Program-made: the position numbers and the translations under genes | Notes under the pieces: generated by a model | The model's input: the letters and a program-made list of their open reading frames with translations, nothing else | Database searches by the model: none | Told to the model about the DNA's origin: nothing | Shown here: piece after piece, positions 14,750 through 22,702 of the stretch | Position numbering within the stretch: position 1 is the first letter of the stretch | Layout of the letters: every line of letters begins with the position of its first letter | Assembly: GCA_028281895.1 (NCBI GenBank) | Contig: JANQIZ010000371.1 | Coordinates: 1-38,342 of the forward strand | DNA: 38,342 bases | Source: Dehalococcoidia bacterium | GTDB lineage: Bacteria > Chloroflexota > Dehalococcoidia > Lucifugimonadales > Lucifugimonadaceae | Direction of reading: 5' to 3'

Positions 14750-15790
14750 CTAGCCAAGCTCTCCTGATCTAAAGGCAGTGATGTAGTTCATGCAGAAGTC
14801 GTCATTGCCCATCAGCATCTCGGTAGTGATCTGAACCGGCTTCGAATCCATGTCCAGTGACAGCACCGCGTCGATATCTGTGTGGATTGGGTCGATGATC
14901 CCGCTGTCTGCCCCGTGATCGATGGCCAGCCGAAGGTAGACAGCATTCACGAGCTTCCGGTTCGGCAGTCCGAACGACACGTTGCTCATGCCGCCGCTTA
15001 TGTGGATCTCGGGTCCGTACTCGTCACGAATGAGCTTGATCGCATTCAGGCCATGAGGTCCGTACTCGCCGGAGACTGAGATCGGGAAAAAGAGAGGGTC
15101 GACGTAGATATCCGCTTTGGCGACTCCCTTGCTCATCGCAGCCTCAATAATGCGGCCAACGTTCTCCAGGCGCTCGTGCTCGTCTTCCGGCATGCCGTCT
15201 TCTCTGGCCGCAGAAACGACGACAGTTGCATCGTGTTCAATAACAAGGTCAAGCGCTTCGATCCGTTCGAGAGCCACCGAGTTGAGCATCGGCCTGCCTG
15301 CCGAGCCGTCATATGCCTCGAAACCTGATTCGATGATCTGAGCGTTGGAGGAATCGATGCTGGGGGGCACTTTGGAAATGGCCTGGACTTTGCCAACAAG
15401 CCATTTCATCGCTTCCTGCTGCTCTGGCAACCGGTAGGAGAACTCATCGACATTCAGATCAAGGTAGTTCGCACCAGCCTTGATCTGCCGATGAACCTCT
15501 TTCTCGATGTATTCAACGCCAGACGCAGCTTCATCACCTTCCTCGTTCATGCCCTTCCAGACGGCGATCATGAAGTGCTTGAGTTGGCCTTGCTCATAAG
15601 GCTGGGTTGAGGCGAAGTGCTCCGGAACACGCATGAGACGTCGCTCGCCATCCGGTTTCCGATACTTGATCGCATCGGAACCATCTTCCTGCTTCTCGTG
15701 AAAGACGCCGCCCAGCTTGACGATTCGCGTCGTGTGGATGTTCTCGCCGATGGTCACGAAGTCCGCAGCGTTTTCAACGACTCTTGTCAT
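14750..15790 (-). CDS. Methyltetrahydrofolate methyltransferase (pterin-binding, AcsE/MetH-domain type)
   Basis: 346 aa. A pterin-binding TIM barrel: GENIHTTR at the start, DLNVDEF with the pterin-contacting Asp, PPSIDSSN, MLNSVALE, IYVDPLFFP, and SGGMSNVSFGLPNR near the end. These are the strands seen in the methyl-H4folate:corrinoid protein methyltransferase (AcsE) and in the folate domain of MetH. It takes the methyl group from methyl-H4folate to a corrinoid. An insertion of about 60 residues after GENIHTTR (HEKQEDGSD...LMRVPEHF) is unusual compared with AcsE. It lies 129 bases downstream of the MetF fusion gene on the same strand and probably shares a transcript. No corrinoid protein gene is visible nearby. 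Start ATG 15790. Confidence 0.85.
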   Translation of the reverse strand: MTRVVENAADFVTIGENIHTTRIVKLGGVFHEKQEDGSDAIKYRKPDGERRLMRVPEHFASTQPYEQGQLKHFMIAVWKGMNEEGDEAASGVEYIEKEVHRQIKAGANYLDLNVDEFSYRLPEQQEAMKWLVGKVQAISKVPPSIDSSNAQIIESGFEAYDGSAGRPMLNSVALERIEALDLVIEHDATVVVSAAREDGMPEDEHERLENVGRIIEAAMSKGVAKADIYVDPLFFPISVSGEYGPHGLNAIKLIRDEYGPEIHISGGMSNVSFGLPNRKLVNAVYLRLAIDHGADSGIIDPIHTDIDAVLSLDMDSKPVQITTEMLMGNDDFCMNYITAFRSGELG

Positions 15791-15818
15791 TTGAGTGATC
15801 CCGGGGTGAATTGGTTAG

Positions 15819-15837
15819 CGGTTGAGTTCGTCAACCG
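15819..15837. other. Hairpin between the MetF fusion and methyltransferase genes
   Basis: CGGTTGA (15819-15825) and TCAACCG (15831-15837) form seven perfect pairs around a five-base loop. No T run follows on either strand, so this is not a standard terminator. It may be an RNA processing or stabilising element in the two-gene transcript. Confidence 0.4.
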
Positions 15838-15919
15838 TCTCAGCAACGTTCTGGTGGGTCCAGAATACCGCCAAATCGGTTTGGTGGCCGATAGATCGGT
15901 GATTTATCGCGATGCGGGG

Positions 15920-17491
15920 CTAATCGTCTGAGTGGTGATCGCGCCCCATGAAGGTATTCGCCCATGCTGAAGTGCCTCTAAGTGAAGCGTCCTTGAAGAC
16001 GATCGGCCGTTTCAGCATGTCGCGCTCCTGTCCAAGCGGCTTCAATCTGTCGTATGCCCTGAGCCAGATGCACTCCTTGTCCAGGACTTCGCAATAGCCG
16101 GCTTTCGTTCCTCCGCACGGACCATTGCGCTGATTCTTCACGCACTGGGATTCGGGACATAGATACGCGATATCTGGAAGTGAGCAGTCGCCGCAGTCAC
16201 GACACGAATACATCGGCTCCTTTGCAAGCTGTTCAAGCGTGTGGGCCATGGAGGACAGCTTCCCGGATTTCTCGATCCCTGTGTACATGGCCTTGCCGAT
16301 CTTGAACCCACGGGAATTCTGGTCAAACAGGTGATCGTGAATGAACTTGCCAGCTCGGAAAGATAACGGCAGGCCCAATCGCTTGCGCCGCCTTGCTCCT
16401 GGCTCGATAGATGCGAGGTATTCCGGGTTGATCTCGTCTGAGCTCAGTCCTGCGTTTTCGCCCTGCTGGAGATAGTAGAACTCGCCTTCCTGTACGAAGT
16501 TCAGCTCGGCGGCAAAGTCTTTCCAGTCGTTCTCACCAAATGAGCGCTCAATCTCCAGGACTTTCCGCAGGCGAGCCAGCCTCGGGCGTCCAGAAAGGTA
16601 TACGCCGCGGTATCCGAGCCCTCGAAGCACTGCGATCTGCTTGGCTGCCAGCTCTGTGAAGAAAGCCCGGCCGCGGTCGTCTGCTTCGGCCTGTTTCCTG
16701 GCAATTGCCAGCAGCTCGTTGTTTACCGCGACACCAGGTATGCCCCACCTGTTGAAGAATCCGGCTGCCGGCGCCGTCAGGATGAAGACCGATCCGATTA
16801 AGGGAATATCGAGGTTCTTGAGCCGCACATACCTGATGAGCTCATCCAGCTTGCGGGAGTCGTAGCCGATCTGGGTTACCGCCCATTTCGCGCCGGTCTC
16901 GACTTTGAGCTCCAGCTTCATGTACTGAGTCATCAGCTCGCCCTCGACGAGCTTGAATGGATTGACAGCACAACCAGGAAACAGCTCGGTCTGTGCCAGT
17001 CTTGCCTCGCGGCCAACTGAACGCCACGCCTTAACCGGCATGCCAGCGTTCATGTCAGAGATCATCTTCAGCAGGCCGGCCGAATCGATATCGAAGACAG
17101 GTTGTGCCTGGCCTGCGTATCCGCCGATCGGGTAGTCGCCGCTGAGCGCAAGGATGTTCCTGAAGCCGGTGCTGCCAAGCGCCCAGAGCCTGCTCTCGAC
17201 GCCGTTGCGGTTGTAGTCCTTGCACGAGACATTGATGATGACTTCCCTGCCGCGGTAGAGAAGATCCTGGCCTAGAACCTCCGGGCGTATGTGCGGGTTG
17301 CCTCCGGGATTGTCAGTCAGCGCGACAACGTCAACTTCCTCGAACTCCGAAAGACGGCGAGCAAAGTCAGACTCCTTCCTGGCCGCCTCTTCCATCGCGA
17401 GACCGCGCGAAGTCTCGACTTCGACCATAACGAGGAACTTGTCGCTTTCCTCGAGAAGGTGCTGAAGTGTTTGTCGTTGTGAAGTCGACAC
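15920..17491 (-). CDS. metF: Methylenetetrahydrofolate reductase fused to a MetV-type Cys-rich C-terminal domain
   Basis: 523 aa, far longer than the usual 290-aa MetF. Residues about 15-310 form the FAD-dependent MTHFR barrel: FLVMVEVETSRG, ALTDNPGGNPHIRPE, NILALSGDYPIGG, and IPLIGSVFILTAPAAG, where methylene-H4folate is reduced to methyl-H4folate. Residues about 430-490 hold CRDCGDCSLPDIAYLCPES, then CVKNQRNGPCGGTKAG, YCEV and KECIW. These are at least nine Cys in the pattern of the MTHFR_C domain (PF12225), which in acetogens is the separate subunit MetV and binds zinc or Fe-S centres. The start is GTG 17491. It is followed by the methyltransferase gene, so the pair can make methyl-H4folate and hand the methyl to a corrinoid. 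The electron donor is unknown. Confidence 0.9.
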   Translation of the reverse strand: MSTSQRQTLQHLLEESDKFLVMVEVETSRGLAMEEAARKESDFARRLSEFEEVDVVALTDNPGGNPHIRPEVLGQDLLYRGREVIINVSCKDYNRNGVESRLWALGSTGFRNILALSGDYPIGGYAGQAQPVFDIDSAGLLKMISDMNAGMPVKAWRSVGREARLAQTELFPGCAVNPFKLVEGELMTQYMKLELKVETGAKWAVTQIGYDSRKLDELIRYVRLKNLDIPLIGSVFILTAPAAGFFNRWGIPGVAVNNELLAIARKQAEADDRGRAFFTELAAKQIAVLRGLGYRGVYLSGRPRLARLRKVLEIERSFGENDWKDFAAELNFVQEGEFYYLQQGENAGLSSDEINPEYLASIEPGARRRKRLGLPLSFRAGKFIHDHLFDQNSRGFKIGKAMYTGIEKSGKLSSMAHTLEQLAKEPMYSCRDCGDCSLPDIAYLCPESQCVKNQRNGPCGGTKAGYCEVLDKECIWLRAYDRLKPLGQERDMLKRPIVFKDASLRGTSAWANTFMGRDHHSDD

Positions 17492-17525
17492 AGAGTTACC
17501 CGATCGTCTTGTGAGCTATTCGGCT

Positions 17526-17541
17526 GCATGCTCAAGCATGC
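17526..17541. promoter_or_regulatory. Operator-like palindrome upstream of metF
   Basis: GCATGCTCAAGCATGC is a perfect 16-base palindrome apart from its two central bases (seven-base arms). It sits 35 bases before the metF GTG start, in the 144-base divergent gap shared with the potassium operon. It looks like a dimeric regulator site; the regulator is unknown. Confidence 0.4.
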
Positions 17542-17635
17542 GCTTCACCGGTCAAGTCTAGAATGTCTCGCCTACAGTTCACCGTAAACCAACGGACGCA
17601 CGGCAGCTTCATTTCTGCTGTGCACCAGTCACCTG

Positions 17636-19108
17636 ATGCGCCTACCTCAAGGACCTAAACCCGGCGACACCGTGGTCCGACGTCCGCGTGATGCGGAGTT
17701 GGAGCCTGTATCGGTTCAGGTGGAGCCGCGCAGCGTATCAGTGCGCGGTCCAACATCGCCAATGGTGCTGATCTATGGCTTCCTTGGCGTGATCTTCATA
17801 GGCACAGTCCTTCTGGCACTGCCAATCTCGATCACTGACAACTCCGGGCTTGGGCTTTCTGACCGAATCACAAGGTCTCTGTTCACAGCCACCTCAGCCG
17901 CTGCAGTAACGGGACTGGTCGTCGCTGAGACGGATGTTGTGTGGACCAGGTTCGGGCAGGCCGTGATCATGGCTCTGTTCTTCATCGGTGGACTCGGGTT
18001 CATGACCGGCGCCGCATTTTTGCTCATGATCGTCGGCCAAAGACTTGGACTGCAGGGACAGTTGCTGCTTCGAGCCGGCCTCGACGGAGCGCAACTGGGC
18101 GCGATAACGGCTCTCGTCCGCCGAATTGTTCTGTTCTCTGTCATTACGCAGTTAATCGGATCGACGGTGCTTTTCCTGCGCTGGTACGTGTTCGGCTCGC
18201 TCTGGGAAGGAATCTCTGCCCCTGATGCTCTGTGGCAGAGCACGTTCCATGCTGTATCCGCATTCAACAATGCCGGATTCGAGATCATGCCGAATCTGCT
18301 TGTCGGCGGCTCTAGCCTCGAGCCATTCAAATCTGACATACCGCTGCTGCTAATCATGGGCCTGCTGATACTCACAGGAGGGCTCAGCTACTTCGTGCTC
18401 GCCGATGTCGTCACTACGCGTCGATTCGGCAAGCTGCGGCTCGACTCAAAGCTTGTGCTCATCGGCACTGGAGTAATCATCTTCCTGGGGGCATCGGTGT
18501 TTCTGTGGTCCGAGTGGGAAGAGCCTGCGACTATCGGCAACCAGAGCGTCGTCAACAAAATGGCCAATGCCACATTCCATTCGGCAGCCGCCCGCACCGC
18601 AGGCTTTTCCACTGTGGGCTACGGGGAGATAACACCTGCGAACAGCAACTTCACACAGGCCCTCATGTTCATTGGTGGAGCTTCCGCATCTGCTGCCGGC
18701 GGCATCAAGATCAATACCGTCATGGTCATCATGCTCATGGTTGCGGCAACTCTCCGCGGGAAGAGCAGAGTAAATGCGTTCGGGCGAGAAGTGCCTCGTC
18801 CAATCATTCAGCGCGCCATGATCGTTGGTGGATCAGCCACGCTCATGCTCCTACTGCTGCTTGCAGTGCTGCTGGCGATTCAGCCCGAGCTCGGGTTCAC
18901 ACAGGCAGCATTCGAGATGGTCTCTGCATTCGGAACGGTTGGACTGTCGACAGGGATCACAAGTGAGCTAAATCCAGGAGCGCGGGTCGTGGTCTCGATA
19001 GCTATGTTCATCGGAAGATTCGGACCGCTCACACTCGTTCTACTCATGGCTGGACGATCGACGGTTGAGTCATATCAGTACGCCAGCGAGCGGGTTAGAA
19101 TAGGCTGA
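17636..19108 (+). CDS. TrkH/KtrB-type potassium transporter pore subunit
   Basis: 490 aa. Potassium uptake across the membrane. The four pseudo-repeats with their selectivity-filter loops are visible: TSAAAVTGLVV, SAFNNAGFEIM, ARTAGFSTVGYG and SAFGTVGLSTG. Each loop carries the key Gly, as in TrkH/KtrB proteins. Eight long membrane helices plus short pore helices are expected. GGASASAAGGIKINT matches the conserved TrkH/KtrB loop. A polar N-terminal segment of about 40 residues (PKPGDTVVRRPRDAELE) precedes the first helix and is longer than usual. The start ATG 17636 has no strong ribosome site. It is first in a run of five genes with three RCK regulators. Confidence 0.93.
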   Translation: MRLPQGPKPGDTVVRRPRDAELEPVSVQVEPRSVSVRGPTSPMVLIYGFLGVIFIGTVLLALPISITDNSGLGLSDRITRSLFTATSAAAVTGLVVAETDVVWTRFGQAVIMALFFIGGLGFMTGAAFLLMIVGQRLGLQGQLLLRAGLDGAQLGAITALVRRIVLFSVITQLIGSTVLFLRWYVFGSLWEGISAPDALWQSTFHAVSAFNNAGFEIMPNLLVGGSSLEPFKSDIPLLLIMGLLILTGGLSYFVLADVVTTRRFGKLRLDSKLVLIGTGVIIFLGASVFLWSEWEEPATIGNQSVVNKMANATFHSAAARTAGFSTVGYGEITPANSNFTQALMFIGGASASAAGGIKINTVMVIMLMVAATLRGKSRVNAFGREVPRPIIQRAMIVGGSATLMLLLLLAVLLAIQPELGFTQAAFEMVSAFGTVGLSTGITSELNPGARVVVSIAMFIGRFGPLTLVLLMAGRSTVESYQYASERVRIG

Positions 19109-19151
19109 ATTTCGTCTATCGCTCGAACTCATCTACCCGACTCAACGCCTC

Positions 19152-19820
19152 ATGCCCGTTACCAACAGCCGCCATATCGCCGTCGTGGGCCTTGGACGCT
19201 TCGGCAGCAACATAGCGCGGACTCTCTATCAGCTCGGGCACACCGTTATCGCCATTGACACCGATGAAGAGCGAGTGCAGGCGATGATGGGGCAGGTCAC
19301 TCACCCTGTTGTAGGCAACGCCACCTCCGAGTCCGTTCTGAGAGACTTCGGAGTCCACAACTATGACATCGGAATCGTCGCAATCGGCTCGAACGTCGAA
19401 GCCAGCATCATGGTGGCGGTGCTCTTCAAGACAATGAACCTGCCATATGTCGTCGCAAGGGCGCACTCAGACCTGCACGGCAACACGCTGGAGCGACTCG
19501 GCTGCGAGAAGGTTGTTTACGCCGAGTCTGAGATGGGCGGAAGAGTTGCGCACAATCTCTTCAACCCCGATGTCGAAGACTACATGGAGCTGAGCCCGTC
19601 CTTCGGAGTGAGCCGGCTTCGTGTGCCAGACAGGTTCGTAGATATGTCTCTGAAAGAGGCCGGGCTTACTGGAGTGCGGGACAAGTACGGCGTTTCGGTA
19701 ATCGCGCTCAAGCGGGGTAACGACATCCGCCTGAGTCCTGATTCGGACGAGCGGTTGAGGCGGGACGATGTGCTTGTAGTTGCCGGACGCGACGAACTCG
19801 TGGAGCGAATCTCTGACTAG
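19152..19820 (+). CDS. KtrA/TrkA-type RCK regulatory subunit
   Basis: 222 aa, the usual KtrA size. An RCK_N Rossmann domain starts with VVGLGRFGSNIAR (GxGxxG) and has the nucleotide-binding acidic residue in VIAIDTDEERV. It is followed by VVGNATSESVLRDFGV, the family's inter-strand motif, and an RCK_C domain (residues about 140-222, FVDMSLKEAGL... DDVLVVAGRDELV). It gates the TrkH/KtrB pore in response to ATP/ADP or NAD(H). It lies 43 bases after the pore gene. Confidence 0.92.
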   Translation: MPVTNSRHIAVVGLGRFGSNIARTLYQLGHTVIAIDTDEERVQAMMGQVTHPVVGNATSESVLRDFGVHNYDIGIVAIGSNVEASIMVAVLFKTMNLPYVVARAHSDLHGNTLERLGCEKVVYAESEMGGRVAHNLFNPDVEDYMELSPSFGVSRLRVPDRFVDMSLKEAGLTGVRDKYGVSVIALKRGNDIRLSPDSDERLRRDDVLVVAGRDELVERISD

Positions 19821-19864
19821 CGAGCGAAGAAGTCCCTGCACCATTCGGGTGGCAATTCCTAGCA

Positions 19865-20347
19865 ATGCGCCTTAGCAAGGTACTGGCACTGGTTACAGGC
19901 TCGCCTGCAGACGCGGCGGCTATTGGCCACGCCGCGTCTCTGCTTAGAGAGACGCGGGGCCGGCTCGTGATTCTCTACGTGATCAAGATGCCTCGCTCAA
20001 TGCCGCTTGATGCCGAGATACCAGCAGAGGTAGATCGAGCCGAACAGGCTTTGCAACAGGCAGAGCTGGCTGCGGAGATGCAACGAAGCGTTGATGCAGA
20101 TATGGTCCAGGCACGAGAGATCGGCCCGGCCCTGGTGCATGAGGCGGCTGTTCGCGATGTTGATGCCGTGGTTATGGCCACTGAATACCCAACTGATAAT
20201 GGACGGTTCTCACTTGGCGCCGAGATACCATACGTCCTTGAGCACGCGGCCTGCTCAGTGATCCTGATCCGGTCCGAGCTAACGACTGCCCGGCCTCACG
20301 TTCCACAGGAGAATGGCGGGACAGGCGAGTCGGCTGCCGAAAGCTGA
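19865..20347 (+). CDS. Universal stress protein (UspA) family
   Basis: 160 aa. An alpha/beta Usp fold: KVLALVTGSPADAAAIGHAASL at the start, VILYVIK as the second strand, a long helix, VDAVVMATEY, and EHAACSVILIR at the end (compare the usual A-x-CPV-x-VVR). The nucleotide loop normally reads Gly-x2-Gly-x9-Gly-Ser/Thr; here the region is GRFSLGAEIPYVLEH, so the loop is degenerate and ATP binding is doubtful. Its place inside a potassium-transport operon suggests a role in regulating the transporter, as Usp domains do elsewhere in KdpD and other carriers. A tail of about 20 polar residues follows the fold. Confidence 0.85.
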   Translation: MRLSKVLALVTGSPADAAAIGHAASLLRETRGRLVILYVIKMPRSMPLDAEIPAEVDRAEQALQQAELAAEMQRSVDADMVQAREIGPALVHEAAVRDVDAVVMATEYPTDNGRFSLGAEIPYVLEHAACSVILIRSELTTARPHVPQENGGTGESAAES

Positions 20348-20373
20348 GCTGCACCCGGAGGGACATTAATTCG

Positions 20374-20820
20374 ATGAACGTCGTCATCCTTGGAAGCGGC
20401 CGCACAGGCAACGCTCTGGCTACATCACTGGCCTCTGGCGGGCACTCAATCACCGTCATTGACAGGGATGCGAGCAACGCCGCAACACTTCTCTCTGGCC
20501 GAGACGGCAATCAGCAGGTGGAGATTGTCGAGGGTGATGGCATGAGCAACTTCACGCTCGAACGTGCAGGGATCCGCGACGCTGATCTGTTTGCGGCATT
20601 GACAGGCGAAGACACAACCAACGGACTGGCCGCGCTGAAGGCCAAGGTCATATACAGAACGATGACGGTGATCGCAGCCGTTTGGAGCGGTGACCTCAGC
20701 AGCGTATACGAGTCGATGGGCATCGCCTGCGTGAACCCTGGCCGGCTCTCTGCAGATAGCGTGCTGGCCAACATTCCGCAGGTCCTGCAGGATCAAGCAT
20801 CCGAATCGGTGGGAGAGTGA
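20374..20820 (+). CDS. TrkA-N (RCK_N) domain protein, single domain
   Basis: 148 aa. One Rossmann domain: VVILGSGRTGNALA (GxGxxG) and ITVIDRDASNA with the acidic nucleotide ligand, then VEGDGMSNFTLERAGI. No RCK_C domain follows, so it is shorter than typical TrkA. GGAGGG lies about 10 bases before the ATG. It is one base from the next RCK gene (TGA, one base, ATG), so the two are translated as a unit and probably form a heteromeric ring or a split TrkA. Confidence 0.88.
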   Translation: MNVVILGSGRTGNALATSLASGGHSITVIDRDASNAATLLSGRDGNQQVEIVEGDGMSNFTLERAGIRDADLFAALTGEDTTNGLAALKAKVIYRTMTVIAAVWSGDLSSVYESMGIACVNPGRLSADSVLANIPQVLQDQASESVGE

Positions 20821-20821
20821 G

Positions 20822-21487
20822 ATGTACATCCTCGTGATGGGTGCAGGGACTACAGGTCTCCCTCTGATCTCCGCTCTCGTGACAGCAGGCCATGAAGTGC
20901 TTGCGATCGATCCCGATCGTGAGAGTGCAGACGCAGTACGTGATCGACTGGGCAATATCGTCATCAATGGAGATGCGACCACGTCGCGGGTTCTGCAGCA
21001 GGCGGGAGCCTCCCGAGCCGATGCGTTCATCGCAACCTCGAGATCCGATTCAGACAACCTGGCAGCGTGTCTCCTGGCCAGGCACATGTTCAACGTTGAG
21101 CAGACGATCGCCATCGTCAACAAACAGGAAAACACTGAGCTGTTCGATCAGTCCGGTGTCTCTGTCGCTGTTAGCACCACCGATCTCGTCCTGTCACACA
21201 TAGCAGGAGCTCTTCCTGCCCACCCGCTGCTTCGATTGATGCCTGTAAGAGGCCGAGGGCTGGAGGTCGTCGGGATCAAGGTCCCTGAATCAGCCTCTGT
21301 AGTGGGACGACCTCTAAGAGATGTGCAGATCCCGTACGGTGTCCAGCTAGCGTTGATCATCTCCAGTTCCGGTCGCACTGAACTGCCGACAGACGACACG
21401 GTGATCGAATCGGAAGACGAGGTCATCGCCGTGTCGCCAACTGAATCTACGCAGGCGTTGTGGGAGACGCTCACCGAGTTGAGGTAA
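20822..21487 (+). CDS. TrkA-type protein, RCK_N plus RCK_C
   Basis: 221 aa. RCK_N: ILVMGAGTTGLPLISAL (GxGxxG), VLAIDPDRESAD, VINGDATTSRVLQQAG. RCK_C from about residue 140: VVGIKVPESASVVGRPLRDV and SEDEVIAVSPTES. This is the third RCK protein in the operon. It starts one base after the preceding stop. The last codons (GAGGT at 21481-21485) double as the ribosome site for pheA. Confidence 0.9.
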   Translation: MYILVMGAGTTGLPLISALVTAGHEVLAIDPDRESADAVRDRLGNIVINGDATTSRVLQQAGASRADAFIATSRSDSDNLAACLLARHMFNVEQTIAIVNKQENTELFDQSGVSVAVSTTDLVLSHIAGALPAHPLLRLMPVRGRGLEVVGIKVPESASVVGRPLRDVQIPYGVQLALIISSSGRTELPTDDTVIESEDEVIAVSPTESTQALWETLTELR

Positions 21488-21491
21488 CTAC

Positions 21492-22331
21492 TTGGCCAAT
21501 ACGATCGCATACCTGGGCCCTGCCGGCACCTACACAGAAGAGGCGGCGGCTCTGCATGACCCAGAGGCTGAGCGAGCAGCGTATCCTTCGCTGCCCGATG
21601 TTGTGGCAGCGGTCGACGCAAACCAGGTTGATCTGGCGATTGCGCCAATCGAAAACAGCATCGCCGGTTCGATCAACGACATCGTTGATGCCCTGATCGG
21701 CGCTCAAAACGTTCACATCACTGGTGAGTTATTGCTGCCCGTTGATGTCTGCTTGATCGCCCTTCCAGGCACAGACATCTCGAGCGTGAAGCGGGTCCGA
21801 TCCAAGGCTGAGGCGATTGGCCAGTGCCGCAGATATCTGTCGGAACACCTGCCAGACGCCACTCTGGAGCCCTATGACTCCACAGCTGGAGCGGTGGAAA
21901 GCCTGCTGGCTTCGGATGCTTCCACTGCTGCTCTCGGGCCGCGCAGAGCAGCAGAGCTGCACGGAATGGAGATCCTTGCCGAGGGCGTCCAGGATCGAAC
22001 CAACAATGTCACGCGATTCGTCGTGATTGGCCGCCAGCCACCTGCAAGATCAGGCACTGACAAGACGTCAATAGTCTTCGACTTCGATCGAGAGGATGCG
22101 CCAGGGCTCGTCTACGCTGCGCTGAAGCCGTTCGCTGACCGCGGAATCAACCTGACCAAGATCGAATCTCGGCCAACAGGCGCAAAGATAGGCGTCTACT
22201 ACTTCCTGCTGGACTTCGATGGCCACGAGTCTGATGAGAACGTGCAGGAAGCGCTGGCAGAACTCACGCGTCACACCGCCATGTTCAAAGTGCTGGGCTC
22301 TTACCCGCGGGCAAGCGGCATCGCCCACTGA
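21492..22331 (+). CDS. pheA: Prephenate dehydratase with ACT domain
   Basis: 279 aa. Converts prephenate to phenylpyruvate in phenylalanine synthesis. The PDT domain shows AYLGPAGTYTEEAA at the start, PIENSIAGSINDIVDAL, and NNVTRFVVIG with the catalytic Thr-Arg-Phe. An ACT domain follows (PGLVYAALKPFADRGINLTKIESRP), where ESRP is the phenylalanine-binding motif for feedback inhibition. There is no chorismate mutase domain. The start is TTG 21492: GAGGT at 21481-21485 sits six bases upstream, inside the end of the previous gene, so it is coupled to the potassium operon though unrelated in function. Confidence 0.96.
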   Translation: MANTIAYLGPAGTYTEEAAALHDPEAERAAYPSLPDVVAAVDANQVDLAIAPIENSIAGSINDIVDALIGAQNVHITGELLLPVDVCLIALPGTDISSVKRVRSKAEAIGQCRRYLSEHLPDATLEPYDSTAGAVESLLASDASTAALGPRRAAELHGMEILAEGVQDRTNNVTRFVVIGRQPPARSGTDKTSIVFDFDREDAPGLVYAALKPFADRGINLTKIESRPTGAKIGVYYFLLDFDGHESDENVQEALAELTRHTAMFKVLGSYPRASGIAH

Positions 22332-22381
22332 GCAAGACTGCTCTCCTGTTACCGAGCACTGACCTTCAGGAGTTGGCGGAT

Positions 22382-22657
22382 CTAGAGTTCGACGTCGTCG
22401 ATGTCCAGGTCGTCGAAGGGGAAGTCACGGACATTGTTCCGAGAGCCGCGCTCCGTTCCAGCGAAGATTCTCTCCTTCGCCGCCGCGATGAACTCGTCCG
22501 CTTTGTCACGCAGCTCTTGACCGGTCTCCGAGAAGAGAGTTCGAGTCTCATCTCCTGACTTCGGAGCTATCGCCATCCCGGCAAGGAAACCGACCACTCC
22601 TCCGAAGATTATCCCGGAGAGGAAACCGCCGCTCTTTTTCGTCTCATTGTCGGCCAT
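22382..22657 (-). CDS. YtxH-like general stress protein
   Basis: 91 aa. KSGGFLSGIIFGGVVGFLAGMAIAP is the Gly-rich single membrane helix of YtxH proteins, followed by KSGDETRTLF and a charged helix (ELRDKADEFIAAAKERI), as in the family. The C-terminal end is acidic (DDLDIDDVEL). The start ATG 22657 has GAGGA seven bases upstream. It follows a DUF948-like gene on the same strand, the same order as ytxG-ytxH in Bacillus subtilis. The molecular role is not established in the family. Confidence 0.85.
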   Translation of the reverse strand: MADNETKKSGGFLSGIIFGGVVGFLAGMAIAPKSGDETRTLFSETGQELRDKADEFIAAAKERIFAGTERGSRNNVRDFPFDDLDIDDVEL

Positions 22658-22702
22658 CTGGCAATCCTCGCATCTAATCCCGTCTGTTCGGCCTGGTGTC
22701 GA

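Noticed and set aside
14744-14766. Hairpin CAGGAG...CTCCTG at the end of the methyltransferase gene as a two-way terminator
   Set aside because: Only six pairs, inside coding sequence, with no T run on either side.
20446-21135. A 229-codon minus-strand frame opposite two RCK genes
   Set aside because: No motif; antisense to clearly coding RCK domains.
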